A stretch of DNA of 64,000 nucleotides, taken from an uncultured Clostridia bacterium (lineage in GTDB: Bacteria > Bacillota > Clostridia > TANB77 > CAG-508). This document shows positions 26,151-36,713 of the stretch, one piece after another. The DNA lies in assembly GCA_948630815.1 (NCBI GenBank), contig CAPIEU010000003.1, forward strand, positions 1 to 64,000. Reading direction: 5' to 3'. The stretch's first letter is position 1. The number at the start of each line of letters is the position of its first letter. The notes below the pieces were generated by a model. That model saw only the letters and a program-made list of their open reading frames with translations, was not told the DNA's origin and searched no databases. A program made the translations under genes and the position numbers.

Positions 26151-27599
26151 TTAATCTTTTTTTAATAATTTAACACTACTAATTATTAAATTCTTTTTTA
26201 AAATTGCAAAAATAACAATAAGGATAATTGTTACATATCTAATTAATATAAATCTATATATTATTGACATCAAAATCATCATTACTAAAACAAATATTCC
26301 AACTATTACCATTAACTTTACATCATATATATCTTTCAACTTATCAAATTTCTCATTTACTATTTTTTTATAAAAAATATAGTGACATATCGCTAGACAA
26401 ATATAACAAATTAAAGTAGTATATCCTGCTGCATAATATCCAAATATTTTAATTCCAAAATAGTTTAAAATCAAATTTAAAATTGCACTAATTGTAGTAG
26501 CAATTGCAATTAATCCCGTTTTTTGATAATAGTATTCAACATTGCTATACATTGAATATATAAATATAAAATAAACAGACGCTGTAATTGGAGGTATTAC
26601 ATAAATAGCATCTAAATAACTGCTTCCAGCAAAAATTGAAATAACTTCTGGTGCAAAAATCATTACTATAATTGATAATAATCCTATCAATATAACAATA
26701 GGGTTAATTTTATTCTTTATTTTTTCTGGATGATTATCATTAATTGTTTTATATATATAAGGGGTTAAAGCATTGTTTATCGCTAACACTAAAAGCATCA
26801 TAACATTAGAAATAGTATTAGATACGCTATAATATGCAGTTTGCACATTTCCTACCATTTTACTGATCATCAATCTGTCGGATTGATTTAAAATATAGTT
26901 TGATAAATAATGTGGTATTAATGGTAAATTAAATTTTAATGCGTATTTCCAATATTCTCTATTATATAACTTTTTTCCTTTAATAAAAATACCAATAAAC
27001 AGTGTACCTGCAAATAAAAATTTTACAAGTACTTCTGAAAAAACACGTGCTTCAACTTTATAATCTATATTTAATACTGCTAAAATACTTAATATCAAAG
27101 AAATAACATTCATACTTATTGATATTATAATAACTTTTTTATACTCATAATCAAATCTCTTTTTTGCAATCCAGAATTCAAATGCAGGCATTACAAGTAG
27201 TTCTAAAAACATTATAATTATTAGTAGTGGAGAAAGTTCAAATATTTTAGTCCAAAAATCAATATTAATTACATATACAATAAAAAAAATTAGTGTAATA
27301 CATGTTGTTAAAGAAAGTTGAGATGATGTAAAACCATCTTTATCATCTTTATATAAAATCAAACCTTTAATATATCCACTCATAAAAATATTTAAAGAAG
27401 TAAAAATAATTAATATATTAAACCAAGATTGGAAAATAGAGAATGTTCCATACTGTTCTTCAGTCAAAATTCTAGTAAAAATAGGTGTTGTTAAAAGTGC
27501 AATCCCTTTATTTATAAAATTACAAATTGCATACCATAGAGCTGCTTTTACAGGTTTAGACATTTCACTATATTTGTTTATAATCGTTTTTGTAATCAT
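26151..27599 (-). CDS. Polysaccharide repeat-unit flippase (Wzx/MOP superfamily)
   Basis: A 482-residue integral membrane protein with about 12-14 helices. It opens with ALWYAICNFINKGIALLTTP and continues with FTRILTEEQYGTFSIFQSWF, typical of Wzx. It would move undecaprenyl-linked repeat units across the membrane for the Wzy polymerase encoded two genes upstream. It lies between an acetyltransferase gene and the TagB/F-like gene. The presence of Wzx/Wzy here contrasts with the ABC exporter in the second locus. Confidence 0.92.
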   Translation of the reverse strand: MITKTIINKYSEMSKPVKAALWYAICNFINKGIALLTTPIFTRILTEEQYGTFSIFQSWFNILIIFTSLNIFMSGYIKGLILYKDDKDGFTSSQLSLTTCITLIFFIVYVINIDFWTKIFELSPLLIIIMFLELLVMPAFEFWIAKKRFDYEYKKVIIISISMNVISLILSILAVLNIDYKVEARVFSEVLVKFLFAGTLFIGIFIKGKKLYNREYWKYALKFNLPLIPHYLSNYILNQSDRLMISKMVGNVQTAYYSVSNTISNVMMLLVLAINNALTPYIYKTINDNHPEKIKNKINPIVILIGLLSIIVMIFAPEVISIFAGSSYLDAIYVIPPITASVYFIFIYSMYSNVEYYYQKTGLIAIATTISAILNLILNYFGIKIFGYYAAGYTTLICYICLAICHYIFYKKIVNEKFDKLKDIYDVKLMVIVGIFVLVMMILMSIIYRFILIRYVTIILIVIFAILKKNLIISSVKLLKKD

Positions 27600-27630
27600 T
27601 CTTTCTTTTTCCTTCCTAATAATATATTTT

Positions 27631-28134
27631 TTAATGAAATTTTTTTTCTTCTTTTAGTTTATAATAATGTTCCTTATTCCTATATTTAAATGTTTTAGCA
27701 GGATGCCCACCAGCTATTGCACACTCAGGCACATCCATGCAAACTACGCTTCCAGCTTGAATTATTGCACCTTCCCCAATTGTAACTCCTCCAAGAACAA
27801 TAACATTATTCCCTAGCCAAACATTATCTCCAATTGATACATCTTTATCTAAAAATGTATCATCATAAGGAATTTGATTTCCTTCATAATTATGAAAAGA
27901 TGTAATTATTTGGCAACCAGGTCCAGAATGAAAATTGTCTCCTATAGTAACAATTCCATTTCCGGATATTTCCATTCCATTAAAACAAACATTACTTCCT
28001 AAATGTGTATTATTAGTTACATAGCTTTTACCTCCAACATATACTCTACCTTTATATGTTGCTACAGTTTTTTTAATTTTATATGGATAATATATTTTTG
28101 CTAATTCAAATTTTATTTTATTAACAAGACTCAT
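27631..28134 (-). CDS. Hexapeptide-repeat O-acetyltransferase
   Basis: A 167-residue left-handed beta-helix acyltransferase. Hexapeptide turns run from about residue 35, and [21 protein letters not shown] plus [14 protein letters not shown] form the usual C-terminal block. The catalytic His is likely in TSFHNYEG. It would acetylate a sugar of the repeat unit. The start overlaps the end of the polymerase gene by 14 bases, implying translational coupling. Confidence 0.88.
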   Translation of the reverse strand: MSLVNKIKFELAKIYYPYKIKKTVATYKGRVYVGGKSYVTNNTHLGSNVCFNGMEISGNGIVTIGDNFHSGPGCQIITSFHNYEGNQIPYDDTFLDKDVSIGDNVWLGNNVIVLGGVTIGEGAIIQAGSVVCMDVPECAIAGGHPAKTFKYRNKEHYYKLKEEKKFH

Positions 28135-29314
28135 TAATAAATTCTCCTTTTTCTTTATTTTTAATTATATCTGGCAAAACATAAATAATCGCAAAACAAA
28201 TAAACATATAACAGTATGATGTTGTACTTTCAAATATCATTATAAATAAAAAAGTAATTAAAATAACATTTACAAGTACTTTATATTTTGAATTAGCAAT
28301 ATTTTTAGTATTCTTACAAAAAGTAATAAGCATAAATAAAAATGCTATAGAAACTATTATTCCTCCATCTAAAAAATTCTGAATAATCTGGTTATGGGCA
28401 TAATTAAACCCTGTTGTATTAACCCATTTGTTCCAAAAAACATTTAACAAAACCCCCTCAATACCATATCCAAATATTACATTTGTTTTAATTTTTGATA
28501 AAGCATCAAGCCAAACAAAGCTACGACCTGAAAAATCCAGCCAAGTAATAGCATTGTTATATTTTACATTATTTATAATCGATATACAAACTATTATCAT
28601 GCTAAAAATGATTCCAATAATTACATATACTTTAGAATCGTAAACTAAAAATTTATAAATTTTTAATTTATATAAAATTCCAAATATACATAGAATAATA
28701 CATGATATTTGTGCTGATGCAGCATCAGTAGTTATCATTGTAAATAAAGAAAGTATAACTATTATTATAGTTCTATTTTTATTTTCATGAAACATTATCC
28801 AAAATATTAATGCACAAAAAATTGCTAGAGTACCTATCTGTGAAACCATTTGAACATGTCCCAAAAATGTTATATGATATTGTTTTGAAAAGAAATCAGC
28901 TAGTATAACTTGGTTTAAAATAAATAAAACTAAAAAAACATTATTTATCGCATTTAAAAAACTTTTTGGATCTTTTTTAAAATTGTATATAGTAAAAAGA
29001 CATATTGAAGGATAAGTAAGTAATTTTTGATATCCATTAATTGAAAAACCTCTTATTAAACATGTTATTATAATAGTTATCACAAAATAATTTATAATGA
29101 ATAATGAATCCCTTTTTATTGTCATCTTTTTTAAATAGAAAAGAGAAAATTGAATCCATATTATTATTGTTGAAATCCATATACAATAATTAAAAATGTG
29201 ATTATATATCAAATTAAACTCTGCATATCCTCTTGGCAATAAAAAAGAAATAATTATAAAGTAATTAATCAATTTAGTTAATGAAAAATTCAATTTAAGT
29301 TTAGTATTATTCAT
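28121..29314 (-). CDS. O-antigen/capsule polymerase (Wzy-like)
   Basis: A 397-residue membrane protein with about ten helices. The C-terminal half contains [18 protein letters not shown], matching the conserved HN-x-Q...L-x-GG block of the O-antigen ligase/Wzy family. It would polymerise repeat units outside the membrane with Wzx delivering them. It overlaps the GT32 gene by 8 bases and the following acetyltransferase by 14. Substrate linkage is not predictable. Confidence 0.85.
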   Translation of the reverse strand: MNNTKLKLNFSLTKLINYFIIISFLLPRGYAEFNLIYNHIFNYCIWISTIIIWIQFSLFYLKKMTIKRDSLFIINYFVITIIITCLIRGFSINGYQKLLTYPSICLFTIYNFKKDPKSFLNAINNVFLVLFILNQVILADFFSKQYHITFLGHVQMVSQIGTLAIFCALIFWIMFHENKNRTIIIVILSLFTMITTDAASAQISCIILCIFGILYKLKIYKFLVYDSKVYVIIGIIFSMIIVCISIINNVKYNNAITWLDFSGRSFVWLDALSKIKTNVIFGYGIEGVLLNVFWNKWVNTTGFNYAHNQIIQNFLDGGIIVSIAFLFMLITFCKNTKNIANSKYKVLVNVILITFLFIMIFESTTSYCYMFICFAIIYVLPDIIKNKEKGEFINESC

Positions 29315-30017
29315 TTTTAAAAAACCCTTTCAACATATTTATTTTATCTTGACCTATTATATTTATAAGTTTACGTTTTAGTTTATTTCTATTATTTGTC
29401 CATAATGCACTATAGTGATGAATTGAAATAGTATCATCACATAACAAATTAGCATAAGTGCCAGGAGATATGGGATCAAAATATTGGGGTGGATATACAA
29501 TACAATTATCAATTTTTTGAATTTCATTAGTTGCACTAAACCCAACACTTTTTATAGCACGAGTATTTAGATATGGACATGCTATTGATTCCTTATTCAT
29601 AGAATTAAAAGAAATACTATCATATTCTTCTAACATTTTTTTTACAATATAATTGTTTTTAACTGCACCAAATCCAAGTCCAGTAGCATATAATTTTTCA
29701 CACTGTTGTGTTCCAATAAAAAAATCATATTCTAATAGAAAATCTAAATTTTTTATTAGTTCAACATCAGTATCAAGATAAATTCCACCATTTTCATAAA
29801 TAATTTTTAATCTAGCATAATCAGAAAGAAAAGCCCATGCCTTATGGTTGTATGTATCTTTAACAAATTCATTACAGTTAATATCAAAATTTGTTTCATC
29901 CCATCTTATAATTTCATAATCAGGACATTTTTCTTTCCATGATTTTATACATTTCTTTACATCGTTTGATAATTTTTTTCCCCCAAACCAGCAATAGTGT
30001 ATTTGCTTAGCTATCAT
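29307..30017 (-). CDS. Glycosyltransferase with DXD sugar-binding region (GT32-like)
   Basis: A 236-residue cytoplasmic glycosyltransferase. It opens IAKQIHYCWFGGKKLSNDV, then LSDYARLKIIYENGGIYLDT, with DTD binding the metal-nucleotide. This is the capsular GT32/Och1-like family. I use the ATG at 30017, which overlaps the preceding acetyltransferase by 11 bases; GGTGG lies just upstream. It adds one sugar to the repeat unit; the donor is unknown. Confidence 0.88.
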   Translation of the reverse strand: MIAKQIHYCWFGGKKLSNDVKKCIKSWKEKCPDYEIIRWDETNFDINCNEFVKDTYNHKAWAFLSDYARLKIIYENGGIYLDTDVELIKNLDFLLEYDFFIGTQQCEKLYATGLGFGAVKNNYIVKKMLEEYDSISFNSMNKESIACPYLNTRAIKSVGFSATNEIQKIDNCIVYPPQYFDPISPGTYANLLCDDTISIHHYSALWTNNRNKLKRKLINIIGQDKINMLKGFFKNE

Positions 30018-30525
30018 AATTTCCACCACCATTAATATCTTTTATTTTTTTTGCAGGAACACCTCCCCAAATTTCATTATCTGGTACATTTGAATTTACA
30101 ACTGCACCAGCTGCAATAATAGAATTATTACCTATTTTTGTTCCCTTCAAAATAACAACATTAGCACCACACCAAACATTATTACCAATAGTAACTGGTT
30201 CAGTAATATAATCATTTTTCGAAATTTTATTATTAACAACATTATGATTATGATCTATAATTGTAACATTATTAGCAAACATACAATCATTTCCAATACT
30301 AATTGAATTCATAGATATAATGCAACAATTATGATTAAAAAAACAATTATCTCCTATAATTATTTTTGAATTATCAATGCCTTTCATATATACAGGACCA
30401 TTTATCATTAAAAATTTACCTATTGAACATCTACTGCCTTTTTTCATCTCCAATTTAAACTTTCCTGAAAAAGAATTAAAAAAATGTATACTAATTCTCT
30501 TTTTAAAAAGAATTTTATATTTCAA
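30007..30525 (-). CDS. Hexapeptide-repeat acetyltransferase
   Basis: A 172-residue beta-helix acetyltransferase of the maltose/galactoside O-acetyltransferase type. The likely catalytic His is in IDHNHNVVNN, and the block GNNVWCGANVVILKGTKIG followed by EIWGGVPAKKIK is diagnostic. It is distinct from the second acetyltransferase of this operon at 27631-28134. It follows a GT4 gene after an 80-base gap and overlaps the GT32 gene. Confidence 0.88.
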   Translation of the reverse strand: MKYKILFKKRISIHFFNSFSGKFKLEMKKGSRCSIGKFLMINGPVYMKGIDNSKIIIGDNCFFNHNCCIISMNSISIGNDCMFANNVTIIDHNHNVVNNKISKNDYITEPVTIGNNVWCGANVVILKGTKIGNNSIIAAGAVVNSNVPDNEIWGGVPAKKIKDINGGGNYDS

Positions 30526-30607
30526 ATAATAATAAATACTGGTAATACCTTTTTTAATTTTATTATAAATATGTATCTCCCCCTAAATTCATTTATTTAA
30601 ATATATG

Positions 30608-31678
30608 TTATTGTAAATCACTATAAATTTTTATATACTTATCTATAAAAGCAGCATAACTAAATTTTTCATTAAATGTTTTCTTTGCATTTTGTGCTAA
30701 TATATTTCTTTTTTCTATATTATCAATTAACATATTCATCTTGTCTTTAAGGTCGTTGACATTGTTTTTTTCAAATAATAATCCATTATACTCATCTATA
30801 ACTATTTCACTATTTCCATCTATATTAGAAACAATAATTGTTTTTCCAACCGAAAAAGTTTCAATAGGAGTTAAAGGAAATCCTTCCCATCTTGAAGCTA
30901 AAACAATAAAATCCATTTGTGAGATTAGTTCAAGCACATCACTTCTATATCCTAAAAAATTCACATTATCTTCTATATTTAAACTTTGTGATAATTTTTT
31001 TAATTCTTCATTTAATTCTCCATCACCTATTATAATAGCAAAAACATTTTTATTTTTATAAATTAACTTTGCTATTGCTGAAATAAAAACATCTATACCT
31101 TTTTGTACAGAAAGTCTTCCAACTGTACCAATTAAAATCTTATTACTTTTGTTCTTTAAGAAATCATCTGTAGGTTTGGTAATTTCTTTTAATTCTTCTA
31201 CTGAATTGTAAATTACTTTTATTTTTTCTTCTTCAATCTCATAAAATTGAGTTAAATTTTTTTTCACACCATCTCCAACAGCAACAATTGTTGAACCGTT
31301 TAATGCGTATTTTAATAACATTTTTTTATTATAAAAAATATTATGAGCTGTATAAATTCTTTTAATTTTTTTATTAAATATAGTTAAAATTTTACTATAG
31401 AATGCTGCCATTCTATGGTGTGAATGAATTATAGTTATTTCTTCTTTTTTGATTATCTTTCTTAATTTTAATATTGTTTTTATCAAAATTATCGGCTTTT
31501 TACTGTCTATATCTGGTATAGCATAATGTTTTACACCCATTTTTTGTAATTCTTCCTCATAAATTCCTCCAGTTGAAGCAATTACCATTTCAATACCTTT
31601 TACATCCTTACATATTTGATAAACTACTTTTTCTGCTCCACCTTGTCCCATTGTTCTTGAAATATGTAGTACTTTCAT
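30608..31678 (-). CDS. GT4 glycosyltransferase
   Basis: A 356-residue GT-B retaining glycosyltransferase. The N-terminal acceptor domain starts VLHISRTMGQGGAEKVVYQI, and the C-terminal donor domain has GTVGRLSVQKGID, IGDGEL and ASRWEGFPLTPIETF, the EX7E region. It probably adds the second or third sugar of the first locus polymer. Its start overlaps the end of wecB by 4 bases (ATGA type). Confidence 0.9.
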   Translation of the reverse strand: MKVLHISRTMGQGGAEKVVYQICKDVKGIEMVIASTGGIYEEELQKMGVKHYAIPDIDSKKPIILIKTILKLRKIIKKEEITIIHSHHRMAAFYSKILTIFNKKIKRIYTAHNIFYNKKMLLKYALNGSTIVAVGDGVKKNLTQFYEIEEEKIKVIYNSVEELKEITKPTDDFLKNKSNKILIGTVGRLSVQKGIDVFISAIAKLIYKNKNVFAIIIGDGELNEELKKLSQSLNIEDNVNFLGYRSDVLELISQMDFIVLASRWEGFPLTPIETFSVGKTIIVSNIDGNSEIVIDEYNGLLFEKNNVNDLKDKMNMLIDNIEKRNILAQNAKKTFNEKFSYAAFIDKYIKIYSDLQ

Positions 31679-32772
31679 AAATTCTCCTCTAATATATCTA
31701 CTATTCTTTTACAAGCCAACCCATCACCATATGGATTGCTTGCCTTACTCATTTTTTCATATTCATTCTTATTTTCTAGTAGTAGCTTAAAATTATTATA
31801 AATTTCTTCCTCACTTGTACCCACTAATTTGAGAGTTCCAGCTTTTATTCCTTCTGGTCTTTCTGTTGTATCTCTCATAACCAAGACTGGTTTTCCTAAT
31901 GATGGTGCCTCTTCTTGAATCCCCCCTGAATCTGTTAAAATCATATAACTTTCATTTAAAAAATTATGAAAATCAATAACTTCAAGCGGTTCAATAATTC
32001 TAATCCTATCATCATCACCAAAAATTTTTTTTGCAGTATCCCTAACAATTGGATTCATATGTATTGGATAAATTGCTTTTACATCTTCATGTTCATCAAT
32101 AACTCTTTTTATTGCTTTAAACATATTATTCATTGGTTCACCTAAATTTTCTCTTCTATGTGCTGTGATCATAATCAATCTGCTATCATTAGCCCATTTT
32201 AAATCTGGATGAGAATAGTTCGTTTTTACTGTCGTTTTTAGTGCATCTATTGCAGTGTTTCCTGTAACATATATTGTAGCTGGATTCTTTCCTTCTTTTA
32301 TTAAATTTTCTTTTGATAGTTCTGTTGGTGCAAAATTAAATTTACTTACAATACCAACAGCTTGTCTATTAAATTCCTCTGGATAAGGACTATAAATATT
32401 ATACGTTCTTAATCCTGCTTCTATATGCCCTACTGGAATTTTTAAATAAAAACATACAAGTGCTGTAACAAATGTTGTACTTGTGTCGCCATGTACTAAT
32501 ACAATATCTGGATTTTCTTTTTCTAGTACTTCTCTTATTTTTTCTAAAATATTTATTGTAATATCGAAAAGGTCTTGTTTTTCTTTCATAATATTTAAAT
32601 CATAATCTGGTTGTATATTAAAAACATCCAAAACTTGATTTAGCATTTGTCTATGTTGTCCAGTTACACAAACTAAAGTTTCTATTGTTTCTCTTGTTTT
32701 TAATTCATTAACTAATGGACACATCTTTATTGCTTCAGGTCTTGTTCCAAATACCACCATAACTTTCTTCAT
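31675..32772 (-). CDS. wecB: UDP-N-acetylglucosamine 2-epimerase
   Basis: This non-hydrolysing epimerase interconverts UDP-GlcNAc and UDP-ManNAc. It begins VMVVFGTRPEAIKMCPLV and contains VHGDTSTTF, GHIEAGLRT, TAHRRENLGEP, and TDSGGIQEEAPSLGKPVL, all family signatures. At 365 residues it has normal length. The start at 32772 is chosen over an ATG three codons earlier that is too near the GGGAG site. It supplies ManNAc for the WecG/TagA-like enzyme encoded directly upstream. Confidence 0.96.
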   Translation of the reverse strand: MKKVMVVFGTRPEAIKMCPLVNELKTRETIETLVCVTGQHRQMLNQVLDVFNIQPDYDLNIMKEKQDLFDITINILEKIREVLEKENPDIVLVHGDTSTTFVTALVCFYLKIPVGHIEAGLRTYNIYSPYPEEFNRQAVGIVSKFNFAPTELSKENLIKEGKNPATIYVTGNTAIDALKTTVKTNYSHPDLKWANDSRLIMITAHRRENLGEPMNNMFKAIKRVIDEHEDVKAIYPIHMNPIVRDTAKKIFGDDDRIRIIEPLEVIDFHNFLNESYMILTDSGGIQEEAPSLGKPVLVMRDTTERPEGIKAGTLKLVGTSEEEIYNNFKLLLENKNEYEKMSKASNPYGDGLACKRIVDILEENL

Positions 32773-32773
32773 A

Positions 32774-33565
32774 TTAAACATTCTCCCTTTTTTGCTGCTT
32801 TTTCTCTTTGATTACTGCTTTAATAAAAACTATATTTCCAACAAAATATCTTTTGAATAGTCTTTTTGGTTCACACATAACTCTAAAAAGCCATTCTAGA
32901 TTTGCTCTTTGCATCCATTTTGGTGCTCTAGGTATATTTCCTGATATAACATCAAAACTTCCACCAACTCCCATAAACACACAATTATTTCCGTCATTTT
33001 GTAAATATTCTATTAAGTATTCTTTTATTGGCGATGTTATTCCTACAAATACAAAATCAGGTTTCCTATTTTTTATTTCATTTGATATATTTTTCCAATC
33101 TTCTTCTTTAAAATATCCATTATGTATTCCACAAATTATCAAATTAGGAAATTTTTTTTCTAATACATCTTTTGTTGTATTTACAACTTCTTCTTTAGCT
33201 CCTAATAAATAAATACGATATGATTTCTTTTCACTAATTTTAATAATTTTCATCATCAAGTTAATTCCAGCTACTCTTTCTGGTAATGGCTTTTCTAAAT
33301 ATTTACTTGCTAATACCACTGATGCACCATCAGCATTAATTATCCCACAACTGTTTACTATCTCCTTCATTTTTTCATTTTGATTAACCTCATTAATTTT
33401 ATCTGCATTAACTCCCATAAGATGTAATGGTGTTTTTGTATTTACATATTTTTCTACTAATTCTATTGTTTCATTTATATTTAATACATCTATTGTAGTA
33501 TTTAATATAGTAATTCTTTTATTATCTCCCAATATCATTTCTTGATTAATAGGTTTATATCCCAA
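32774..33565 (-). CDS. WecG/TagA/CpsF-family N-acetylmannosaminyltransferase
   Basis: This membrane-associated enzyme adds ManNAc (or ManNAcA) to lipid-linked GlcNAc, the linkage step of wall teichoic acid. Motifs are LHLMGVNADKINEV, IINADGASVVLASKYL, VFVGITSPIKEYLI and GVGGSFDVISGNIPRAP, a classic match. The start is uncertain: the frame opens with a TTG at 33565 about 13 bases after GAGG, and an ATG at 33538 is the alternative. A TATAAT lies about 60 bases upstream. It pairs with wecB next door. Confidence 0.93.
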   Translation of the reverse strand: MGYKPINQEMILGDNKRITILNTTIDVLNINETIELVEKYVNTKTPLHLMGVNADKINEVNQNEKMKEIVNSCGIINADGASVVLASKYLEKPLPERVAGINLMMKIIKISEKKSYRIYLLGAKEEVVNTTKDVLEKKFPNLIICGIHNGYFKEEDWKNISNEIKNRKPDFVFVGITSPIKEYLIEYLQNDGNNCVFMGVGGSFDVISGNIPRAPKWMQRANLEWLFRVMCEPKRLFKRYFVGNIVFIKAVIKEKKQQKRENV

Positions 33566-33770
33566 AACATTTTCACTTCCTCTAACATCTTATAGTGTAT
33601 TTTTAACATTGTTTTGCTATATATTATACAAATTATAAGTTTCAATCATTAATATAGCCATATTATTATAAGTTTTTATTTATATTTTATAAAAGTTCAC
33701 AGTCAATTAATTGTAATTATATATTTTTATAATAATAAAATCAACCTTTTTTCGCATTTTTTCGCATTTT

Positions 33771-34814
33771 TTAGTTATATCCCGTCTTTTTTACTATCTT
33801 TGCACTAATTTCTTTTACTTTTTGGCTTGGTTCATATCCTGTTTGCCCATATACTTTTTCATGTAATTCTTTTACATTAGATTCTAATGTAATTGGTGGT
33901 CCATACCATACACCATTTATTGTTGCTCCTTTTGTGTTATATGGCCAACCTGTCGAATCTGTTATTTTATATCCTACAAGTTGTGGTATTAGTGAAATTA
34001 TTTCTCCTGAATTTATGTTTGTATATATTTTTGGAAGTAATGTATCTGCAAGTTTATTTAACTGTCCTACACTCATTCTTTTTGCTTTATTTACTACTGC
34101 CATCATTACATCTCTCATTCTCTCTGTACGTTTATAGTCTCCCCCAGCTGTATAACGAATTCTTCCATATGCTAATGCTTGAACTCCATTTAGCGTTTGT
34201 GTCCCAGCTTTTGTAATATGACTTGCACTATTTTTAGTTACATTATTTATTTCATCAATATATCCATTTATATACTTTAGTTCTTCATTTGTTATGTTTA
34301 TGCTTATCCCACCAACTGCATTTACTATATCTACAACTGATTCAAAGTTAACTGTAACAAACTCAGTTATGTTTAAATCTAAATTAGTATTTAATGTGCT
34401 CATCGCTAATGCTGCTCCACCATATGCGTATGCGTGTGTTACTTTATCTAGACTTCTTCCTGTTAATTCCAAATATGTATCTCTATATACTGATGCTAAT
34501 TTTACTTCTTTACTTTTTTCATTTATTACAGCAAGTATTATGCAATCACTTCTTGTTCCTGTTACTAGTTCATTACTTCTACTATCTACACCAAATATTG
34601 CTATGGTTCTATATCCTGCCATTTTCTCTTTTACGCCCTCTGTTACTTCTATTTCACTAGATGCTATTTCCACATAATTTACTTTGCCTAATTTATCGTT
34701 TACATACCAAATACCAATTCCTACACATATCCCTATTATAATTATTAATATCAAAAGTATTACTAATAATACTTTTCCAAATGTTTTTGTTCCTTTTAAT
34801 TTAATTTTTCCCAT
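33771..34814 (-). CDS. LytR-CpsA-Psr wall-polymer ligase
   Basis: A second LCP phosphotransferase (347 residues) with a single N-terminal membrane helix at about 15-37. The extracellular domain shows IAIFGVDSRSNEL, ASVYRDTYLEL, VGGISINITNEEL and the arginine-rich TERMRDVMMAVV. It would attach the polymer to peptidoglycan or a lipid carrier. It is 27 bases downstream of argS, so it may be transcribed from the argS promoter, and about 200 bases upstream of the WecG gene. Unlike the LCP at 17332-18498 it lacks the basic repeat tail. Confidence 0.92.
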   Translation of the reverse strand: MGKIKLKGTKTFGKVLLVILLILIIIIGICVGIGIWYVNDKLGKVNYVEIASSEIEVTEGVKEKMAGYRTIAIFGVDSRSNELVTGTRSDCIILAVINEKSKEVKLASVYRDTYLELTGRSLDKVTHAYAYGGAALAMSTLNTNLDLNITEFVTVNFESVVDIVNAVGGISINITNEELKYINGYIDEINNVTKNSASHITKAGTQTLNGVQALAYGRIRYTAGGDYKRTERMRDVMMAVVNKAKRMSVGQLNKLADTLLPKIYTNINSGEIISLIPQLVGYKITDSTGWPYNTKGATINGVWYGPPITLESNVKELHEKVYGQTGYEPSQKVKEISAKIVKKTGYN

Positions 34815-34841
34815 AAATCGTTTCCTTTCCTGTTTTTATTT

Positions 34842-36557
34842 CTACATCTTTTCAGGCATATTTATCCCAAGTAATTTAGCTCCATTTTTTAGCACCAAAT
34901 TTGTAGCATATGTTAAATATATACGTGCATTTTGAAGTGCTTCGTCTTCTACAATTATTTTATTTTCGTTATAAAAACTGCTAAATACTTTTGATAGATC
35001 TATTAAATATTTTGCAATAATTGATGGTTCATTTTTTATACTAGCTTGTTCTATTACATTAGTAAATGAATAGATTAATTTTAATATACTAATTTCAGCT
35101 TCATTTAGAAGTTTTGTAAAATCTACTTCTTCTATTTTAGGTATTTCTTGTGTTTTCTTTAATATGCTATTTGTACGTACATATGTATATTGTATGTATG
35201 GTCCTGTTTCTCCAGTAAAGTTTAGCATTGTATCCCAATCAAATATTTCGTCTTTTATTCTTGCTCCAGATAAATCGTTAAATATTACTGCTCCAATTCC
35301 TACTTTTTTAGCTATATCTTGTTTTTCCTCTTTTGTAAAATCTGGATTTTTCTTTTCTATTATGTCTTTAACTCTTGAAATTGATTCTTTTAGTAAATCT
35401 TCTACTTTTATTACATTTCCTTCTCTTGTAGACATTTTACCTTCTTTTAAGTGTACCATTCCATAAGAAATATGTTCTAACCCTTTTTGGCATTTTTCGC
35501 TTATTCCTAAAAGCTTGGCTACTTCAAATACTTGTTTAAAATGCAAATTCTGTTCATATGCTACTACATATAGGCATTTATCGAAATTATAAGTTCTTGC
35601 TCTATATAATATTGCAGCAAGGTCACGTGTAGCATATATTGTAGAGCCATTTGATTTACATACTATACAAGGGGGCATTTTTCGCTCTTCTAAATCTATT
35701 ATCCTTGCTCCCTCAGATTCCACTAACTTGCCTGTTTTTTCTAATATATCTATAACTTCATCTGTTTTATCTTGATAAAATGCTTCTCCATTTAAAGAAT
35801 CAAATTTTATATCTAGTAAATCATATATTCTATAAAATTCTTTTAAACTAACTTCTCTAAATTTTTCCCAAAGTTCTTTACAATACTTATCGCCTTCTTC
35901 TAGCTTTTTAAAGTTATCTCTACAAACTTCTAATACATCTTCATCTTCTTTACAAAGAGCATTTATTCTTACATATATTTTTGTTAATTCTTCTATAGGA
36001 TTTTCTTCTATATTATACTCTTTCCCCCATCTTTTATAACCCTCTATCATCTTTCCAAATTGTGTTCCATAATCTCCTAAATGATTTATTCCTATTGTGT
36101 TATATCCTAAATATTTGTAGATATTATATAAAGCTCTACCAATTAATGTTGTTCTTAAATGTCCTATATGAAAAGGTTTTGCAATATTAGGAGATGAATA
36201 TTCTACAATTATAGTTTTACCATTACCTAAACTTGATTTTCCATAATCATCTTTTTTATTATCTATTTCTTCTAAAGTAACTTTAACTAATTCTAGTTTT
36301 GAAATAGTAAAGTTTAAATATCCTCCTAAAATATCTACTTTTTCTATATTTGTTCCTGTAATATCTATCTTTTCTTTTATTTCTTCTGCAATAATATTTG
36401 GTGCTTTTTTTAGCTCTTTTGCAAATCTAAAACATGGAAACGCATAATCACCCATATTAGAATCTTTTGGTACTTCTATATAAGTTACTAATTCGTGTTC
36501 ATCAATATTAGTTACTTTGCTTATAATACTTGCTATTTCTTGTTTAAAATCTTTCAT
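34842..36557 (-). CDS. argS: Arginyl-tRNA synthetase
   Basis: The class I enzyme charging arginine tRNAs. The signature is EYSSPNIAKPFHIGHLRTT with HIGH, and the protein has the additional N-terminal domain and C-terminal anticodon-binding helices. Length is 571 residues from the ATG at 36557 (GGGTG upstream); a GTG three codons earlier is less likely. The classical KMSKS lysine is replaced: the equivalent loop reads LKEGKMSTREGN, which is usual for bacterial ArgRS. Its relevance here is that CGG, an arginine codon, appears to be unused in this window. Confidence 0.96.
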   Translation of the reverse strand: MKDFKQEIASIISKVTNIDEHELVTYIEVPKDSNMGDYAFPCFRFAKELKKAPNIIAEEIKEKIDITGTNIEKVDILGGYLNFTISKLELVKVTLEEIDNKKDDYGKSSLGNGKTIIVEYSSPNIAKPFHIGHLRTTLIGRALYNIYKYLGYNTIGINHLGDYGTQFGKMIEGYKRWGKEYNIEENPIEELTKIYVRINALCKEDEDVLEVCRDNFKKLEEGDKYCKELWEKFREVSLKEFYRIYDLLDIKFDSLNGEAFYQDKTDEVIDILEKTGKLVESEGARIIDLEERKMPPCIVCKSNGSTIYATRDLAAILYRARTYNFDKCLYVVAYEQNLHFKQVFEVAKLLGISEKCQKGLEHISYGMVHLKEGKMSTREGNVIKVEDLLKESISRVKDIIEKKNPDFTKEEKQDIAKKVGIGAVIFNDLSGARIKDEIFDWDTMLNFTGETGPYIQYTYVRTNSILKKTQEIPKIEEVDFTKLLNEAEISILKLIYSFTNVIEQASIKNEPSIIAKYLIDLSKVFSSFYNENKIIVEDEALQNARIYLTYATNLVLKNGAKLLGINMPEKM

Positions 36558-36604
36558 TTGTTTCACCCTTTATCTAATTTTCTAAACTATTTTTACATTA
36601 TATC

Positions 36605-36644
36605 AAAAAGAGTAAAAAAACAAAAGTGTTTTTTTACTCTTTTT
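36605..36644 (-). terminator. Terminator after the Yip1-like gene
   Basis: An 18-base perfect stem with a 4-base loop, pairing AAAAAGAG...ACA with TGT...CTCTTTTT, lies between the Yip1-like gene and argS. On the minus strand it ends with a T-run within the stem. It isolates argS from upstream transcription. Confidence 0.75.
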
Positions 36645-36713
36645 AAAGAAATTAGTTAATGTTTGGTCTATATGGTTTGCAATCCGTTCTCATATAGTAA
36701 TATATTTATTTTC

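Noticed and set aside
33893..34677. Several overlapping plus-strand frames opposite the LCP gene
   Set aside because: They are Leu- and Ser-rich antisense shadows of a well-supported gene with clear LCP motifs.
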